Below are positions 26,466 through 36,388 of a stretch of DNA of 64,000 nt, one piece after another; within the stretch, counting starts at the first letter, position 1, and each line of letters opens with the position of its first letter. The notes beneath the pieces are model-generated. The model ran no database searches and was not told where the DNA came from. It worked only from the letters and a program-made list of their open reading frames with translations. The stretch comes from Pararhizobium gei. Its GTDB lineage: Bacteria; Pseudomonadota; Alphaproteobacteria; Rhizobiales; Rhizobiaceae. The stretch covers positions 4,082,501-4,146,500 of the forward strand of contig NZ_CP119409.1 in assembly GCF_029223885.1 (NCBI RefSeq), written 5' to 3'. The position numbers were made by a program, and so were the translations under genes.

Positions 26466-29400
26466 CTATTTCTTCATCTGTTCCTTGAGAGCGGCGAGCT
26501 TTGCAAAGGGCGAATCCGGATCGACCGGCTTTTCCTTGCGGGGTGGGCGGGCCTCGAATTTCGCCGCCTGCGGCTTTCCGCCGCGGTCGTTGCGATCCGG
26601 CCGGTCCTTCCGCTCGCCCTTGTCCGGACGCGGTCCGTTTTGAGGCTTGCCGCCGTCACGGCTGCGATTGCGATCCGGCCGGCCACCGCCACCGCTCTTG
26701 CGCTTGTCGTCGTCGCGGGGTTCACGACGCGCCTCGCCGCGCGGTTCGCCGGTTTCGCGACGGGTCTCGGCCTGCGGAGCGCGATTGTTGGCGCCACGCT
26801 GATTGGGGCGCCCGCCCGTTCGCTGGTTGTCGTTGCGCCCGCCAGGGCGCCACAGGAGAACGGGCTTGGCTTCGACAGGTTCGGCGGCCTCAACCACGGC
26901 AACTGCTTCGGTCGCGACGGCCTCGATCTCCGTTGCAGCTGCAGCCGTCTCGGGCTCCGCAGTCTGATCGGAGGCTGGCTGATCGGAGACAGTATGATGG
27001 GGGGCGGTCGGCCCGGCAGCCGGCTGTTCAACGGCGCTCTGTTCGTCCGGCTGGGCCGCATCGGCCGGGGCATCGGCAGCGTCATGATCCGCCGCGTCCA
27101 CAGGCTCGCCGGCTGTCTGCGCCACGGGTGTGGTGGCCTGACCGGCCTGAGCAGCCAGAAATGCTGCAGCGTCTTCTGCCTTCACTGCGTCGGCGCGGTA
27201 GCCGAGGCCCTTCAGGATCTCTTCCATATCGTCCGGCGTCGCACCGAGGATGGACAGCATGGCCGTCGTCGCGGTAAAGCGGCGGCCATCATAGGCGCCT
27301 TCGGGCCGAACCGTGCCCGGCTTCCACTGCAGAAGCGGACGGATAAGATCCGCCAGACGCTCAAGGATGTCGATGCGCACGGCCCGTTTGCCGAGGAACC
27401 GGAAACCCGCAAGTTTGTAGAAGCTGCGCTCGAAGGACGGATCGGTGACGACGGAGGTGCGACCTGCAGCCAGAACAGGGATGAGATCGCCATAGCCGGG
27501 CTTGTCCAGACCGTCGTTCTTCAGCGCCCAGAGCAACGTGATCAGTTCCGCAGGCGCCGGCTTCAACAGCGCCGGCATGAAAATATGATACGCCCCGAAG
27601 CGAATGCCATGACGACGGATCGAGGCACGCGCCTCCTGGTCCAGCGACTTGACATCGTCCGCCACATCGCGACGGAACATGACGCCGAGATTTTCCACGA
27701 GCTGGAATGCCAGGCCCTTGGCAAGGCCTTCCAGATCTTCAGCGCGGGAGAGATCGTCGAGCGGCTTCAGCACGGTCGAAATATGGTGGTTCACGAAACG
27801 CTCGATACGCGCCAACACATGGTCGCGCGCAATGCCCTGAAGCTGTTCGTCGGCGAGAAGGATAACGCGCGGGCGCATAACATGGTCGCTGGCAGCAAGA
27901 CGTGCCACAGGATCGCCGACCCAGCGGACCAGACCGTCTGAGGCAAGCGCCAGATCCGAATTGCCGGCCGCATGCAAGCGCGCAGCCCGGGCTTCGAATT
28001 CCAATGCCAGTGCCTTCTGTGCGGCACCCTGTGCCGCACGCGCATCCAAACCATCGGCGCCGGTCGCCAGCGTGAAACGGAACCCGGCCAATTGTCCCAC
28101 ATGATGTCCTTCAACAAAGACATCGCCATTTACACTGATTTCAGCTTCCAGCATCGCATTCTCTCTCAGGCGCTTCATGAGCACAGATGTCCTGCGATCA
28201 ACAAAGCGTTTCGTCAACCTTTCATGTAACGCGTCAGACAATCGATCTTCGATTTCCCGCGTCTTTTCCTGCCAGTGTGTCGGATCGGCAAGCCACCCCG
28301 GACGATTGGACACATAGGTCCACGTCCTTATCTGCGCTATTCTCGCGGACAGTGTGTCGATTTCACCATCCGTATAGTCCGCACGCCGGACCTGTTCAGC
28401 CATAAAATCTTCATTCACTGTGCCACGCCGGACAAGATCGGCATAGATGGTCGAGATCAGATCGGCGTGTTGCGCCGGCGTTATACGACGATAGTCCGGA
28501 AGTGCACAGGCCTCCCAGAGTTTTTCTACACGCTCCGGTGTGGTGGCGACCGATATGACTTCCGGATAGCGAGAAAGATAGTCCAGCGCCTGCTGATCGA
28601 CCGCCGGCAGCGCACGTGTCAGGCCGTGAACCGCCGGCGGTGTTTCGAGACTTTTCTTCAGCGTTGCGATGGAGGCGTAGTTCACTGCCTTGGACCGCCA
28701 CTGCAGCACCCGGACCGGGTCAAAGTGATGCGACTCGATCCTGTGGACCAGTTCCTTGTCGAAGGGCTCGACCCTGGACGTAACGCCGAACGTACCGTCG
28801 CGCAGGTGACGGCCGGCACGGCCGGCGATCTGCGCGAGTTCGCCGGGATTGAGATCCCGGAACTGATAGCCGTCATATTTGCGACTCTGGGCAAAGGCCA
28901 CATGGTCGACATCCAGATTGAGCCCCATGCCGATCGCATCGGTCGCCACCAGATATTCGACCTCGCCTTCCTGATAGAGCGCCACCTGGGCATTGCGGGT
29001 GCGGGGCGAGAGCGCGCCGAGCACGACCGCTGCGCCGCCCCTTTGCCGGCGAATCAACTCGGCGATCGCGTAGACCTCCTCGGCCGAAAAGGCGACGATG
29101 GCCGAACGCTGGGGCAAACGGGTGATCTTCTTGGAACCGGCATAGAGAAGCTGCGACAAACGCGGCCGCTCGACGATGGTGATACCGGGCAGCAGATGCT
29201 CGAGAATGGGCCTCATGGTGGAGGCCCCGAGAAGCAGGGTTTCGACACGCCCGCGCAGATGCATCAACCGGTCGGTAAAGATATGACCGCGCTCCAGATC
29301 GCCGGCAAGCTGGACCTCGTCGATGGCGACGAAAGCAGCCTTGGTCTCGCGCGGCATGGCCTCGACGGTGCAGACCGAAAAGCGCGCCATATGCGGGGTG

Positions 29401-29642
29401 ATTTTCTCCTCGCCGGTTATCAGCGCGACATTGTGGGCACCAACCTTCTCAACGACACGCGTATAGACTTCGCGCGCAAGGAGACGCAGCGGCAGACCGA
29501 TAACGCCGCTTTCATGCGCAACCATGCGCTCGATCGCATAATGCGTCTTGCCGGTATTGGTCGGGCCGAGGACCGCGATCACGCCGCGGCCACTCAAAAT
29601 CATCGGTTGGTCAGGCACTGTGTCGATCCTGCGCATTTCCAT
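26466..29642 (-). CDS. SUV3-like RNA helicase with long basic tail
   Basis: A superfamily 2 helicase of about 1058 residues. The core shows Walker A 'LGPTNTGKTHYAIERM' near residue 30, DEVQ ('FVAIDEVQLAGD') and motif VI 'QIAGRAGRHL', the signature set of SUV3/mitochondrial degradosome helicases. The middle carries the SUV3 C-terminal-like domain. From about residue 830 the chain becomes Ala/Glu/Thr/Pro-rich, and the last 150 residues are a low-complexity basic Arg/Gly/Asp-rich segment, a likely disordered RNA-binding tail. The start is uncertain (ATG at 29642, or TTG two codons earlier). It is coupled to the S4 gene. A role in RNA turnover or ribosome metabolism is inferred from the family. 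Confidence 0.9.
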   Translation of the reverse strand: MEMRRIDTVPDQPMILSGRGVIAVLGPTNTGKTHYAIERMVAHESGVIGLPLRLLAREVYTRVVEKVGAHNVALITGEEKITPHMARFSVCTVEAMPRETKAAFVAIDEVQLAGDLERGHIFTDRLMHLRGRVETLLLGASTMRPILEHLLPGITIVERPRLSQLLYAGSKKITRLPQRSAIVAFSAEEVYAIAELIRRQRGGAAVVLGALSPRTRNAQVALYQEGEVEYLVATDAIGMGLNLDVDHVAFAQSRKYDGYQFRDLNPGELAQIAGRAGRHLRDGTFGVTSRVEPFDKELVHRIESHHFDPVRVLQWRSKAVNYASIATLKKSLETPPAVHGLTRALPAVDQQALDYLSRYPEVISVATTPERVEKLWEACALPDYRRITPAQHADLISTIYADLVRRGTVNEDFMAEQVRRADYTDGEIDTLSARIAQIRTWTYVSNRPGWLADPTHWQEKTREIEDRLSDALHERLTKRFVDRRTSVLMKRLRENAMLEAEISVNGDVFVEGHHVGQLAGFRFTLATGADGLDARAAQGAAQKALALEFEARAARLHAAGNSDLALASDGLVRWVGDPVARLAASDHVMRPRVILLADEQLQGIARDHVLARIERFVNHHISTVLKPLDDLSRAEDLEGLAKGLAFQLVENLGVMFRRDVADDVKSLDQEARASIRRHGIRFGAYHIFMPALLKPAPAELITLLWALKNDGLDKPGYGDLIPVLAAGRTSVVTDPSFERSFYKLAGFRFLGKRAVRIDILERLADLIRPLLQWKPGTVRPEGAYDGRRFTATTAMLSILGATPDDMEEILKGLGYRADAVKAEDAAAFLAAQAGQATTPVAQTAGEPVDAADHDAADAPADAAQPDEQSAVEQPAAGPTAPHHTVSDQPASDQTAEPETAAAATEIEAVATEAVAVVEAAEPVEAKPVLLWRPGGRNDNQRTGGRPNQRGANNRAPQAETRRETGEPRGEARREPRDDDKRKSGGGGRPDRNRSRDGGKPQNGPRPDKGERKDRPDRNDRGGKPQAAKFEARPPRKEKPVDPDSPFAKLAALKEQMKK

Positions 29643-29867
29643 TCGCAACGGCCGTCAGACGCGCATGGACCACGCAACCGACTGGCCACACATGCCTATC
29701 GCCGCCTTCAAACACAAGGGCGGCGATCGAAAAGATTGAAAATCGGCGAAATGAGTGCGGTCGCAACAGCGCCAGCGGAACAGGGATGGAACGAATCGGC
29801 GACGAATCGCTGACACACTGGAATTCGCTCTTTGTTCGCGCCGTATCCTTGTTGGGGTCCGCATCCG

Positions 29868-30593
29868 TCAGACGAAGAACTGACCGCCGTTCGCGGATAT
29901 GGTCGATCCGGTAATGAAGCCCGCGTCATCGGAAGCGAGGAACACCGCGATACGGGCGATTTCTGCCGGCTCTCCGAGGCGTCCCACCGGGATTTGCGGG
30001 ATGATCCTCTCGTTCAAAACCTTTTCAGGGATCGCACGCACCATTTCCGTGCCGATATACCCCGGACAAATGGCGTTGACGGTGATGCCCTTGGCAGCGC
30101 CTTCCTGCGCCAGCGCCTTGGTGAAGCCAAGATCGCCCGCCTTCGCGGCGGAATAATTGACCTGGCCCATCTGGCCCTTTTGGCCATTGATCGAGGAAAT
30201 ATTGATCACCCGGCCGAAATTGCGATCCCGCATTCCGGTCCAGACCGGATGCGTCATATTGAAAAGGCCCGTCAGGTTGGTATCGACAACGGCCGTCCAT
30301 TGATCCGGCGTCATCTTGTGAAACATGGCATCGCGTGTGATGCCGGCATTATTGACGAGAATCTCGACCGGACCGAGATCGGCTTCGACGCGGGCAAGGC
30401 CGGCAGCACAGGCCGCATAGCTGGAGACATCCCATTTATACGTGGGAATACCGGTTTCGGCAGTGAATGCCTGGGCTTTTTCATCATTGCCGGCATAATT
30501 GGCCGCCACCGCGTATCCGGCGTCCTTCAAGGCAGCGGAAATAGCCGCCCCAATGCCACGCGATCCGCCCGTAACCAGTGCTACTCTGCTCAT
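29868..30593 (-). CDS. phbB: Acetoacetyl-CoA reductase
   Basis: A 241-residue SDR that reduces acetoacetyl-CoA to (R)-3-hydroxybutyryl-CoA with NADPH, the second step of poly-3-hydroxybutyrate synthesis. It has TGGSRGIGAA (residues 7-16), 'VNNAGITRDAMFHKM', catalytic Ser in 'NISSINGQKGQ', YxxxK in 'NYSAAKAG', and ends 'ISANGGQFFV' as PhbB proteins do. It follows phbA on the same strand after a 96-base gap that contains a strong inverted repeat. Confidence 0.96.
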   Translation of the reverse strand: MSRVALVTGGSRGIGAAISAALKDAGYAVAANYAGNDEKAQAFTAETGIPTYKWDVSSYAACAAGLARVEADLGPVEILVNNAGITRDAMFHKMTPDQWTAVVDTNLTGLFNMTHPVWTGMRDRNFGRVINISSINGQKGQMGQVNYSAAKAGDLGFTKALAQEGAAKGITVNAICPGYIGTEMVRAIPEKVLNERIIPQIPVGRLGEPAEIARIAVFLASDDAGFITGSTISANGGQFFV

Positions 30594-30642
30594 TCGTATC
30601 TCCCCCCGTTTTATCCGTTTTTTATAACACCGTCGCCCGCCT

Positions 30643-30676
30643 TGGTACGTCCCGGCCAGCGGGCCAGGACGTACCA
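30643..30676 (-). promoter_or_regulatory. 34-base inverted repeat between phbA and phbB
   Basis: TGGTACGTCC-c-GGCC and GGCC-a-GGACGTACCA are perfectly complementary apart from one c/a mismatch, with a four-base AGCG loop. It lies in the phbA-phbB gap, 13 bases after the phbA stop. There is no adjacent T tract on the minus strand, so partial termination, mRNA processing or stabilisation of the phbA transcript is more likely than full termination. Confidence 0.6.
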
Positions 30677-30689
30677 GGAAATCGGACGT

Positions 30690-31871
30690 TTAAAACCGCT
30701 CGACACACATGGCTACACCCATGCCGCCGCCGATGCAGAGCGTTGCAAGGCCCTTGGAAACGCCGCGGCGCTTCATCTCGAACAACAGCGTGTTGAGCAC
30801 CCGCGCACCGGATGCGCCGATCGGATGGCCGATGGCGATGGCGCCGCCATTGACATTGACGATCGATGTATCCCAGCCGAGATCCTTGTTGACGGCGCAG
30901 GCCTGCGCTGCAAAAGCCTCGTTGGCTTCCACAAGATCGATATCGCTGACCGACCAGCCGGCCTTTTCCAGCGCCTTTCGCGAGGCCGGGATCGGACCCG
31001 TGCCCATGATCTGCGGATCGACGCCGGCCGTTGCCCAGGAGACAATGCGGGCGAGCGGCTGGATGCCACGCCGACCAGCCTCATCTTCCGTCATCAAAAG
31101 AGCCGCAGCGGCGCCGTCGTTGAGACCCGAAGCATTCGCTGCCGTCACGGTTCCGTCCTTGTCGAAGGCCGGGCGCAGCTTGGTCATGGATTCCAGCGTT
31201 GCCCCATGGCGAATATATTCATCCTGGTCGACGGTCACGTCGCCTTTGCGCCCCTTCACCACGAAGGGAATGATCTCGTCCGCAAAACGGCCTGCCTTCT
31301 GCGCGGCTTCGGCCTTGTTCTGCGAACCCACGGCAAACTGGTCCTGTTCGTCGCGCGACAGCTGCCACTTCTTGGCGATATTCTCGGCCGTCGTACCCAT
31401 GTGATAGCCGTAGAAGGCGTCGGTAAGCCCGTCCTTGATCATGGTGTCGACCATCTTCAGATCGCCCATCTTCACGCCGCCGCGCAAATGCGCGCAATGC
31501 GGTGCCATCGACATGGATTCCATGCCGCCGGCCACGATGATCTTTGCGTCGCCGGTGGCAATCTGTTGCATGCCGAGCGCAACCGCGCGCAAGCCCGAAC
31601 CGCAGAGCTGGTTCATGCCCCAGGCTGTTGCTTCCTGGGGAATGCCGGCCTTCATTGCCGCCTGGCGCGCCGGATTCTGGCCCTCGCCGGCAGACAGCAC
31701 CTGCCCGAGGATCACCTCATCGACCTCTGCGGGGTCGACGCCCGCCCGTTCGAGCACACCCTTGATGACGGCGGCCCCGAGTTCGTGGGCCAGTGTATTG
31801 GCAAAAGAGCCGTTGAAGGCGCCGACTGCCGTCCGGCCGGCACTGGCGATGACGATGGAGGGAGTGCTCAT
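30690..31871 (-). CDS. phbA: Acetyl-CoA acetyltransferase (beta-ketothiolase)
   Basis: A 393-residue thiolase that condenses two acetyl-CoA to acetoacetyl-CoA for polyhydroxybutyrate. The nucleophilic Cys is in '[14 protein letters not shown]' (about residue 88), with '[11 protein letters not shown]', '[11 protein letters not shown]', '[17 protein letters not shown]' and the C-terminal Cys in '[11 protein letters not shown]'. Length and motifs are those of biosynthetic PhbA. It is divergent from phaR with 227 bases between. It is first in the phbA-phbB operon. Confidence 0.97.
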   Translation of the reverse strand: MSTPSIVIASAGRTAVGAFNGSFANTLAHELGAAVIKGVLERAGVDPAEVDEVILGQVLSAGEGQNPARQAAMKAGIPQEATAWGMNQLCGSGLRAVALGMQQIATGDAKIIVAGGMESMSMAPHCAHLRGGVKMGDLKMVDTMIKDGLTDAFYGYHMGTTAENIAKKWQLSRDEQDQFAVGSQNKAEAAQKAGRFADEIIPFVVKGRKGDVTVDQDEYIRHGATLESMTKLRPAFDKDGTVTAANASGLNDGAAAALLMTEDEAGRRGIQPLARIVSWATAGVDPQIMGTGPIPASRKALEKAGWSVSDIDLVEANEAFAAQACAVNKDLGWDTSIVNVNGGAIAIGHPIGASGARVLNTLLFEMKRRGVSKGLATLCIGGGMGVAMCVERF

Positions 31872-32098
31872 GAAATGTTTCCTCGTTCATTTTTTTAGCA
31901 ACTGGCCAAAGACTGACAAAGGTCTGCCCGCAAGTCAAACGGGATCGTTGACGCGCAACGTCCACTGTTTGAAACCTGGTGTCAGCGCGAAACCTCGCGC
32001 TTGCGTCGCCGCATCGCACAAAGAGATTGTCAGAAGAGGTTTTTTCCGGATACTCTAAAAAAACATAATAAAGACGGGACCATGGGGAGGAGACCCAG

Positions 32099-32680
32099 AT
32101 GGCTAAACACGACGGCCAGATCGTTATCAAGAAATACGCCAACCGACGGCTCTACAATACCGGCACGAGCACCTATGTCACGCTCGACGATCTCGCGGTG
32201 ATGGTGAAAAAGGGTGAGGAATTCAACGTCCAGGACGCGAAATCCGGTGATGACATCACCCATTCGGTGCTGACACAGATCATCTTCGAACAGGAATCCA
32301 AGACCGGCAACACGCTTCTGCCTATTTCCTTCCTGCGCCAGCTTATCGCTTTTTACGGCGACCAGATGCAGATGGTCGTGCCGAGTTATCTCGAACATTC
32401 GATGCAGGCATTCACCGACCAGCAGGTGCAGATGCGCGAGCAGATCAACAAGGCCTTCGGCGACACGCCGCTGGTCAAGAATCTGGCCGTTCCGCTGCAG
32501 TTGGTGGAGGAGCAGGTCCGGCGCAACACCGAGATTTTCAATCAGGCCATGCAGATGTTCTCGCCCTTCATGGCGGCAACACCGGCCGCCAAGGAGCCGC
32601 GCAAGGCCGAAGCGAAGGACATTGACGACCTGAAGGAGCAACTGCGCGCCTTGCAGACAAAGCTGGAAAATCTGGGCTGA
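32099..32680 (+). CDS. phaR: Polyhydroxyalkanoate synthesis repressor PhaR
   Basis: A 193-residue DNA-binding regulator (AniA in rhizobia). The N-terminal PHB_acc_N domain is unmistakable ('KKYANRRLYNTGTSTYVTL' at about 9-27), followed by the PHB_acc segment and a C-terminal coiled coil ('DIDDLKEQLRALQTKLENL'). PhaR binds both the polymer and the phasin or biosynthetic promoters and senses polymer state. GGGGAGGAG lies nine bases before the ATG. Divergence from phbA fits direct control. In rhizobia it also affects carbon flow and exopolysaccharide. Confidence 0.95.
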   Translation: MAKHDGQIVIKKYANRRLYNTGTSTYVTLDDLAVMVKKGEEFNVQDAKSGDDITHSVLTQIIFEQESKTGNTLLPISFLRQLIAFYGDQMQMVVPSYLEHSMQAFTDQQVQMREQINKAFGDTPLVKNLAVPLQLVEEQVRRNTEIFNQAMQMFSPFMAATPAAKEPRKAEAKDIDDLKEQLRALQTKLENLG

Positions 32681-32737
32681 CCGCTGCACCCGGTCCGGAT
32701 CGGGCAGCGTGTAAAAGCGCTCCCGTGAAATACGCGG

Positions 32738-33145
32738 TCATAGCCCGATCGATACATCCCGCCCGGCCGTGCGCATGGACACGGAAAAGCCTGCGATCAC
32801 GTCGATGAAGCAGATCGTCATGAGAATGAAGAAGACATGCGTCGCCGCATTGGCGACGAGCAGGAACTCGACAAGAAAAACGATGAACAGCACCATGGAA
32901 AGAAGGTGATCCATCAGCGCCTTGGAACTGATGCGCGTGGCCTTGAGGATTTCCACGAAAAGCACGGCGAGCGCGATCACGATCAGCAGGTCCCCGACAC
33001 TCATCGTCCAGACCGCACCGGACAGCATGGTCATCGAGAAGATCGTATTGTCGAAGACGGCAACCCCTCCGCTTCCCAGCAGCCCGACCATGCCGAGATT
33101 GTAAAGCACGAAGGGCAGGATCAGCAAAGGAATGGCGGCAATCAT
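32738..33145 (-). CDS. Small integral membrane protein, unknown function
   Basis: A 135-residue protein with four predicted membrane spans: 'IPLLILPFVLYNLGMVGLL', 'DLLIVIALAVLFVEIL', 'LLSMVLFIVFLVEFLLVA' and 'FFILMTICFIDVIAGF'. I chose the start at 33145 because it directly precedes the first span and has GGGAG upstream; an in-frame start 15 codons earlier is possible. I do not recognise a family function. It converges with phaR. Confidence 0.7.
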   Translation of the reverse strand: MIAAIPLLILPFVLYNLGMVGLLGSGGVAVFDNTIFSMTMLSGAVWTMSVGDLLIVIALAVLFVEILKATRISSKALMDHLLSMVLFIVFLVEFLLVANAATHVFFILMTICFIDVIAGFSVSMRTAGRDVSIGL

Positions 33146-33232
33146 CGACAGGAACTCCCGGTTTCTTGAGACCGGTCCCGACCGGCGCAATGATATTCGC
33201 TTACAGTGTTTTTGCGGTCAAGAAATGGCACC

Positions 33233-33262
33233 AAAAGAAAAGGGCCGGCAAAAGCCAGCCCT
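33233..33262 (-). terminator. Rho-independent terminator of rpmF
   Basis: On the minus strand GGGCTGGC-TTTT-GCCGGCCC forms an eight-base stem (one G-T pair) followed by TTTTCTTTT, 28 bases after the rpmF stop. Confidence 0.8.
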
Positions 33263-33289
33263 CCGTCTTCAATCCCAAGCATGCGCTGA

Positions 33290-33475
33290 TTAAGCGGAAG
33301 CCTTCGGGGTCAAAACCTGGCGGCCGCGGTACATGCCGGTCTTCAGGTCGATATGGTGCGGACGGCGAAGTTCGCCGGAGTTCTTGTCCTCGACATAGGT
33401 CGGGGACTTCAACGCGTCAGCGGAGCGGCGCATGCCGCGTTTGGACGGGCTTGTTTTTCTTTTTGGTACAGCCAT
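33290..33475 (-). CDS. rpmF: 50S ribosomal protein L32
   Basis: A 61-residue L32 protein. It begins [18 protein letters not shown] and contains '[18 protein letters not shown]'. The start at 33475 gives the family N-terminus and has GGAG about eight bases upstream. The zinc-binding cysteines of some L32 proteins are absent, as usual in this group. It has its own terminator. Confidence 0.97.
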   Translation of the reverse strand: MAVPKRKTSPSKRGMRRSADALKSPTYVEDKNSGELRRPHHIDLKTGMYRGRQVLTPKASA

Positions 33476-33631
33476 TTCAGTCTCCACTTATCGGGCAAAA
33501 CTCTGTTCAGCGGCCAGACCGTTGGTCGGGACAAACAGATGTCAATCTCGGAATTTTCCGGGCTTATACATGCCCGGCAGATGTTTGACCAGTCCCTGCC
33601 ATCATTTTTTCGCAAAGGACGGTTCGCATCA

Positions 33632-34279
33632 TCAAGCCTCGTCCTCCGGAACGATCCAGCTTTCCTGCAACGCCGCGTCCTGCCATTTCCGGAAGGCCGG
33701 ATGGGTCTTGACCGCATCCATATAGCCGAGCGAGCCAGGATTGCGGGTGAGATCGTAGATCTCGAACCGGTTGACCACCGGTGCGAACATAGCATCCGCA
33801 GCGGTGAAGCGACCGAACAGGAAGGGGCCGCCCGAGCGGGCCACGGCCTCCCGCCAGATCGTCTCGATCCGCTCAACATCCTCCATAACGCCGGCAGGCA
33901 GGTCTATGGCGCGCTTTTCACGGCGGATATTCATCGGGCAGGCATTGCGGAGAGCCCGGAACCCGGAGAGCATTTCCATGGAATAGCTGCGGGCGGCGGC
34001 GCGTTCCACCATATCCTCAGGCCAGAGCCCGGCCTCAGGAAAGAGCTCGGCGACATATTCGATGATCGCCAGTGATTCCCAGATCCGGATATCGCCGTGG
34101 TGCAGCACGGGAACGCGACCGGTCGGCGAAATATCCCGAAATTTGGGATTTCCGGCTGGAAAATCGAAAGGGATGACGACATCTTCGAAGGGAATGCCGC
34201 AGCCTTCCAGCGCAAGCCAGGGCCGGAGCGACCAGGAGGAATAATTCTTGTTGCCGATATAGAGGGTGAGATTGGTCAC
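33632..34279 (-). CDS. Glutathione S-transferase family protein
   Basis: A 215-residue cytosolic GST. The thioredoxin-like domain begins 'LTLYIGNKNYSSWSLRPWLA' with the catalytic Ser in NYSSWS, cis-Pro in 'GRVPVLHHGD' and the glutathione motif 'IWESLAIIEYVAE'. The C-terminal helical domain ends 'FTAADAMFAPVVNRFEIY'. It resembles the YfcF/zeta-like group. Substrate unknown; the gene lies between rpmF and mtgA in a region of housekeeping genes. Confidence 0.88.
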   Translation of the reverse strand: MTNLTLYIGNKNYSSWSLRPWLALEGCGIPFEDVVIPFDFPAGNPKFRDISPTGRVPVLHHGDIRIWESLAIIEYVAELFPEAGLWPEDMVERAAARSYSMEMLSGFRALRNACPMNIRREKRAIDLPAGVMEDVERIETIWREAVARSGGPFLFGRFTAADAMFAPVVNRFEIYDLTRNPGSLGYMDAVKTHPAFRKWQDAALQESWIVPEDEA

Positions 34280-34354
34280 GGTCTTCTCCGATCCGCTTGG
34301 GTTGCCCTGCTATAGGGGCAAAGCCACGCTCAAAGCCAATCAAAAGGCCTGATC

Positions 34355-35143
34355 CTACTCATAAAGACACTTGATATATTCGCCGGAACGCCCGGCCCGG
34401 CGTTCGATGACCGAGGCGAGACGCCGCAGACCGCGTCCCGGTTTGCCCGCATTGCGCTCGACCGGATTGGGAAGCGATACCGCGAGAAGAGCCGCCTGGC
34501 GGCGCGTCAGCTTGGCAGCAGGAACGCCGAAATGGCGTTGCGCGGCGGCCTCGGCGCCATAGATGCCCGGACCCCATTCGGCAATATTCAGATAGAGTTC
34601 CATCATCCGCCGCTTGCTCCAGACGAAATCCGCCGCGACCGCCAGCGGCAATTCCATCGCCTTGCGGACAAAGGAGCGCCCATTCCATAGGAACAGGTTC
34701 TTGGCCGTCTGCATCGGGATGGTCGAGGCACCGCGGGTGGATTCGCCTTCGAGGGCCTCGTTGACGACGCCACGCATCTGTACCCAGTCGACGCCGGCAT
34801 GGATGCAGAACTGGCCGTCCTCCGACATCATCACGGATTGGACGAGATTGGGAGAAATATCGTCGAGCGACACCCACTGGCGGTCGTAGCCGCGCAGCAG
34901 CACCAGATCGCGCAGCATGAGCGTCGAAACCGGATGGACGAAACCCGGCACGTAAAGGACGATCAGCACATAGGGCAACAGAACGATGGCGAGGACGATG
35001 AATATGATCTGGCGCCAGCGACGGTGCAGAGCCGCGCGCCATCCCTGAGAACGGCTGGACGACACCACCTCTTCCTCTTCCCGGCTTTCCGGTATGATTT
35101 CCACCCCTGACACACCCGCCTGATGATCCATTTGAATTTTCAT
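34355..35143 (-). CDS. mtgA: Monofunctional peptidoglycan transglycosylase
   Basis: A 262-residue family 51 glycosyltransferase that polymerises lipid II. A single N-terminal membrane anchor ('[20 protein letters not shown]') follows a short cytoplasmic segment. The catalytic domain has the Glu of '[13 protein letters not shown]', '[17 protein letters not shown]', '[21 protein letters not shown]' and '[15 protein letters not shown]'. The exact start is unsure (ATG at 35143 or 35131); neither has a strong Shine-Dalgarno site. It is divergent from ispA. Confidence 0.92.
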   Translation of the reverse strand: MKIQMDHQAGVSGVEIIPESREEEEVVSSSRSQGWRAALHRRWRQIIFIVLAIVLLPYVLIVLYVPGFVHPVSTLMLRDLVLLRGYDRQWVSLDDISPNLVQSVMMSEDGQFCIHAGVDWVQMRGVVNEALEGESTRGASTIPMQTAKNLFLWNGRSFVRKAMELPLAVAADFVWSKRRMMELYLNIAEWGPGIYGAEAAAQRHFGVPAAKLTRRQAALLAVSLPNPVERNAGKPGRGLRRLASVIERRAGRSGEYIKCLYE

Positions 35144-35264
35144 AGAGCAAGAACAGCGGGAGTTGAACGCTTTTCTGGACTTTGTCCCGTCCGGCGGCCG
35201 CATCCATGGCCATATGGCAAAATCCCGTTGCCAGCGGCAGCGCAGTCGTGCCAAACAGCGCCGC

Positions 35265-36179
35265 ATGAGCGACCTGCCCCATTCTTTCGAAGTGCGCCTG
35301 AAGAGCCATGCTATGGCCGTCGAGGCCTGCCTTGTTCACCTTCTGACAGATCAGGTGCAGTCCGACGAGATCGCCCGGCCGACATCGCTCCTTGCAGCCA
35401 TGCGGCACGGCGTGCTGAACGGCGGCAAGCGCCTGCGCCCGTTTCTGGTGATGGAGAGCGCTGCCCTGCTCGGCGGCGATGCACAGGCAGCACTCAGGGT
35501 CGGCGCGGCGCTCGAATGCGTTCACAGCTATTCCCTTGTCCACGACGATCTTCCGGCCATGGATGACGACGAACTGAGGCGCGGGCAGCCGACCGTGCAT
35601 ATCGCCCACGGCGAAGCGAATGCGATCCTTGCCGGCGACGGCCTGCTGACGCTCGCCTTCGACATTATCGCCGCACCGGAAACCCATCTCCCGGACAGCA
35701 GCAAGACGGACCTGATCCTGGCGCTGGCCCGCGCTTCAGGTATTGGCGGCATGGCCGGCGGACAGGCGCTCGATCTGGCGGCAGAGGGGCGCGGTCTCGA
35801 CGAAGCCCGCATTATCACCCTGCAGGCCATGAAGACCGGGGCGCTGATCCGCTTTGCCTGCGAGGCCGGCGCCATCATCGCCGGCAGCACCGCGGACGAC
35901 CGGCGCGTGATGCGCCAGTACGGCGAAACGATCGGCCTTGCTTTCCAGCTCGCCGACGACCTTCTCGATCTGACGGCCGATGCCAAGACCATGGGCAAGG
36001 CCACTGGCAAGGACGCTGCCCGCGGCAAGGGCACGCTGGTTGCGCTGCGCGGTCAGGTTTGGGCTGAGGCAGAGCTGGCAAGGCTTGTCGCCAATGCAGA
36101 GACCTTGCTGACGGCTTTCGGACAGGAGGCCTCGATCCTTTGTGAAACGGCCCGTTTCGTGGCCAATCGAAGCCACTGA
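35265..36179 (+). CDS. ispA: Geranyl/farnesyl diphosphate synthase
   Basis: A 304-residue prenyltransferase of the polyprenyl synthetase family. First Asp-rich motif 'DDLPAMDDD' (about residues 95-103), second '[10 protein letters not shown]', and '[10 protein letters not shown]' for diphosphate binding. The residue pattern before the first motif ([14 protein letters not shown]) is the short-chain FPP-synthase type with the two-residue insertion. It makes farnesyl diphosphate for ubiquinone and undecaprenyl synthesis in the cytoplasm. The start at 35265 gives the expected N-terminus, but its Shine-Dalgarno is weak. Confidence 0.93.
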   Translation: MSDLPHSFEVRLKSHAMAVEACLVHLLTDQVQSDEIARPTSLLAAMRHGVLNGGKRLRPFLVMESAALLGGDAQAALRVGAALECVHSYSLVHDDLPAMDDDELRRGQPTVHIAHGEANAILAGDGLLTLAFDIIAAPETHLPDSSKTDLILALARASGIGGMAGGQALDLAAEGRGLDEARIITLQAMKTGALIRFACEAGAIIAGSTADDRRVMRQYGETIGLAFQLADDLLDLTADAKTMGKATGKDAARGKGTLVALRGQVWAEAELARLVANAETLLTAFGQEASILCETARFVANRSH

Positions 36180-36388
36180 CCATTATATGCTTTCGCCGGA
36201 GCCTCGGCCCTGCCCCTTCCATTGGGGAGGAGCAAGAACGCAGGCCAGCGGGAACTCCTTCTTGGTCTCTCTCGGCTTAAAGGGAGAGGTACCAACAAGG
36301 CGAGGAACGTCGGGCCATTGTCCACCCGGCCAGCCAACTTGTTACCGCAACAAGATTGCACATTCCCTTCGCCGGCCGCTGCGGCAGA

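Noticed and set aside
29832..31898. Open frame of about 690 codons on the plus strand
   Set aside because: Antisense to phbB and phbA and spans their intergenic hairpin; no motifs.
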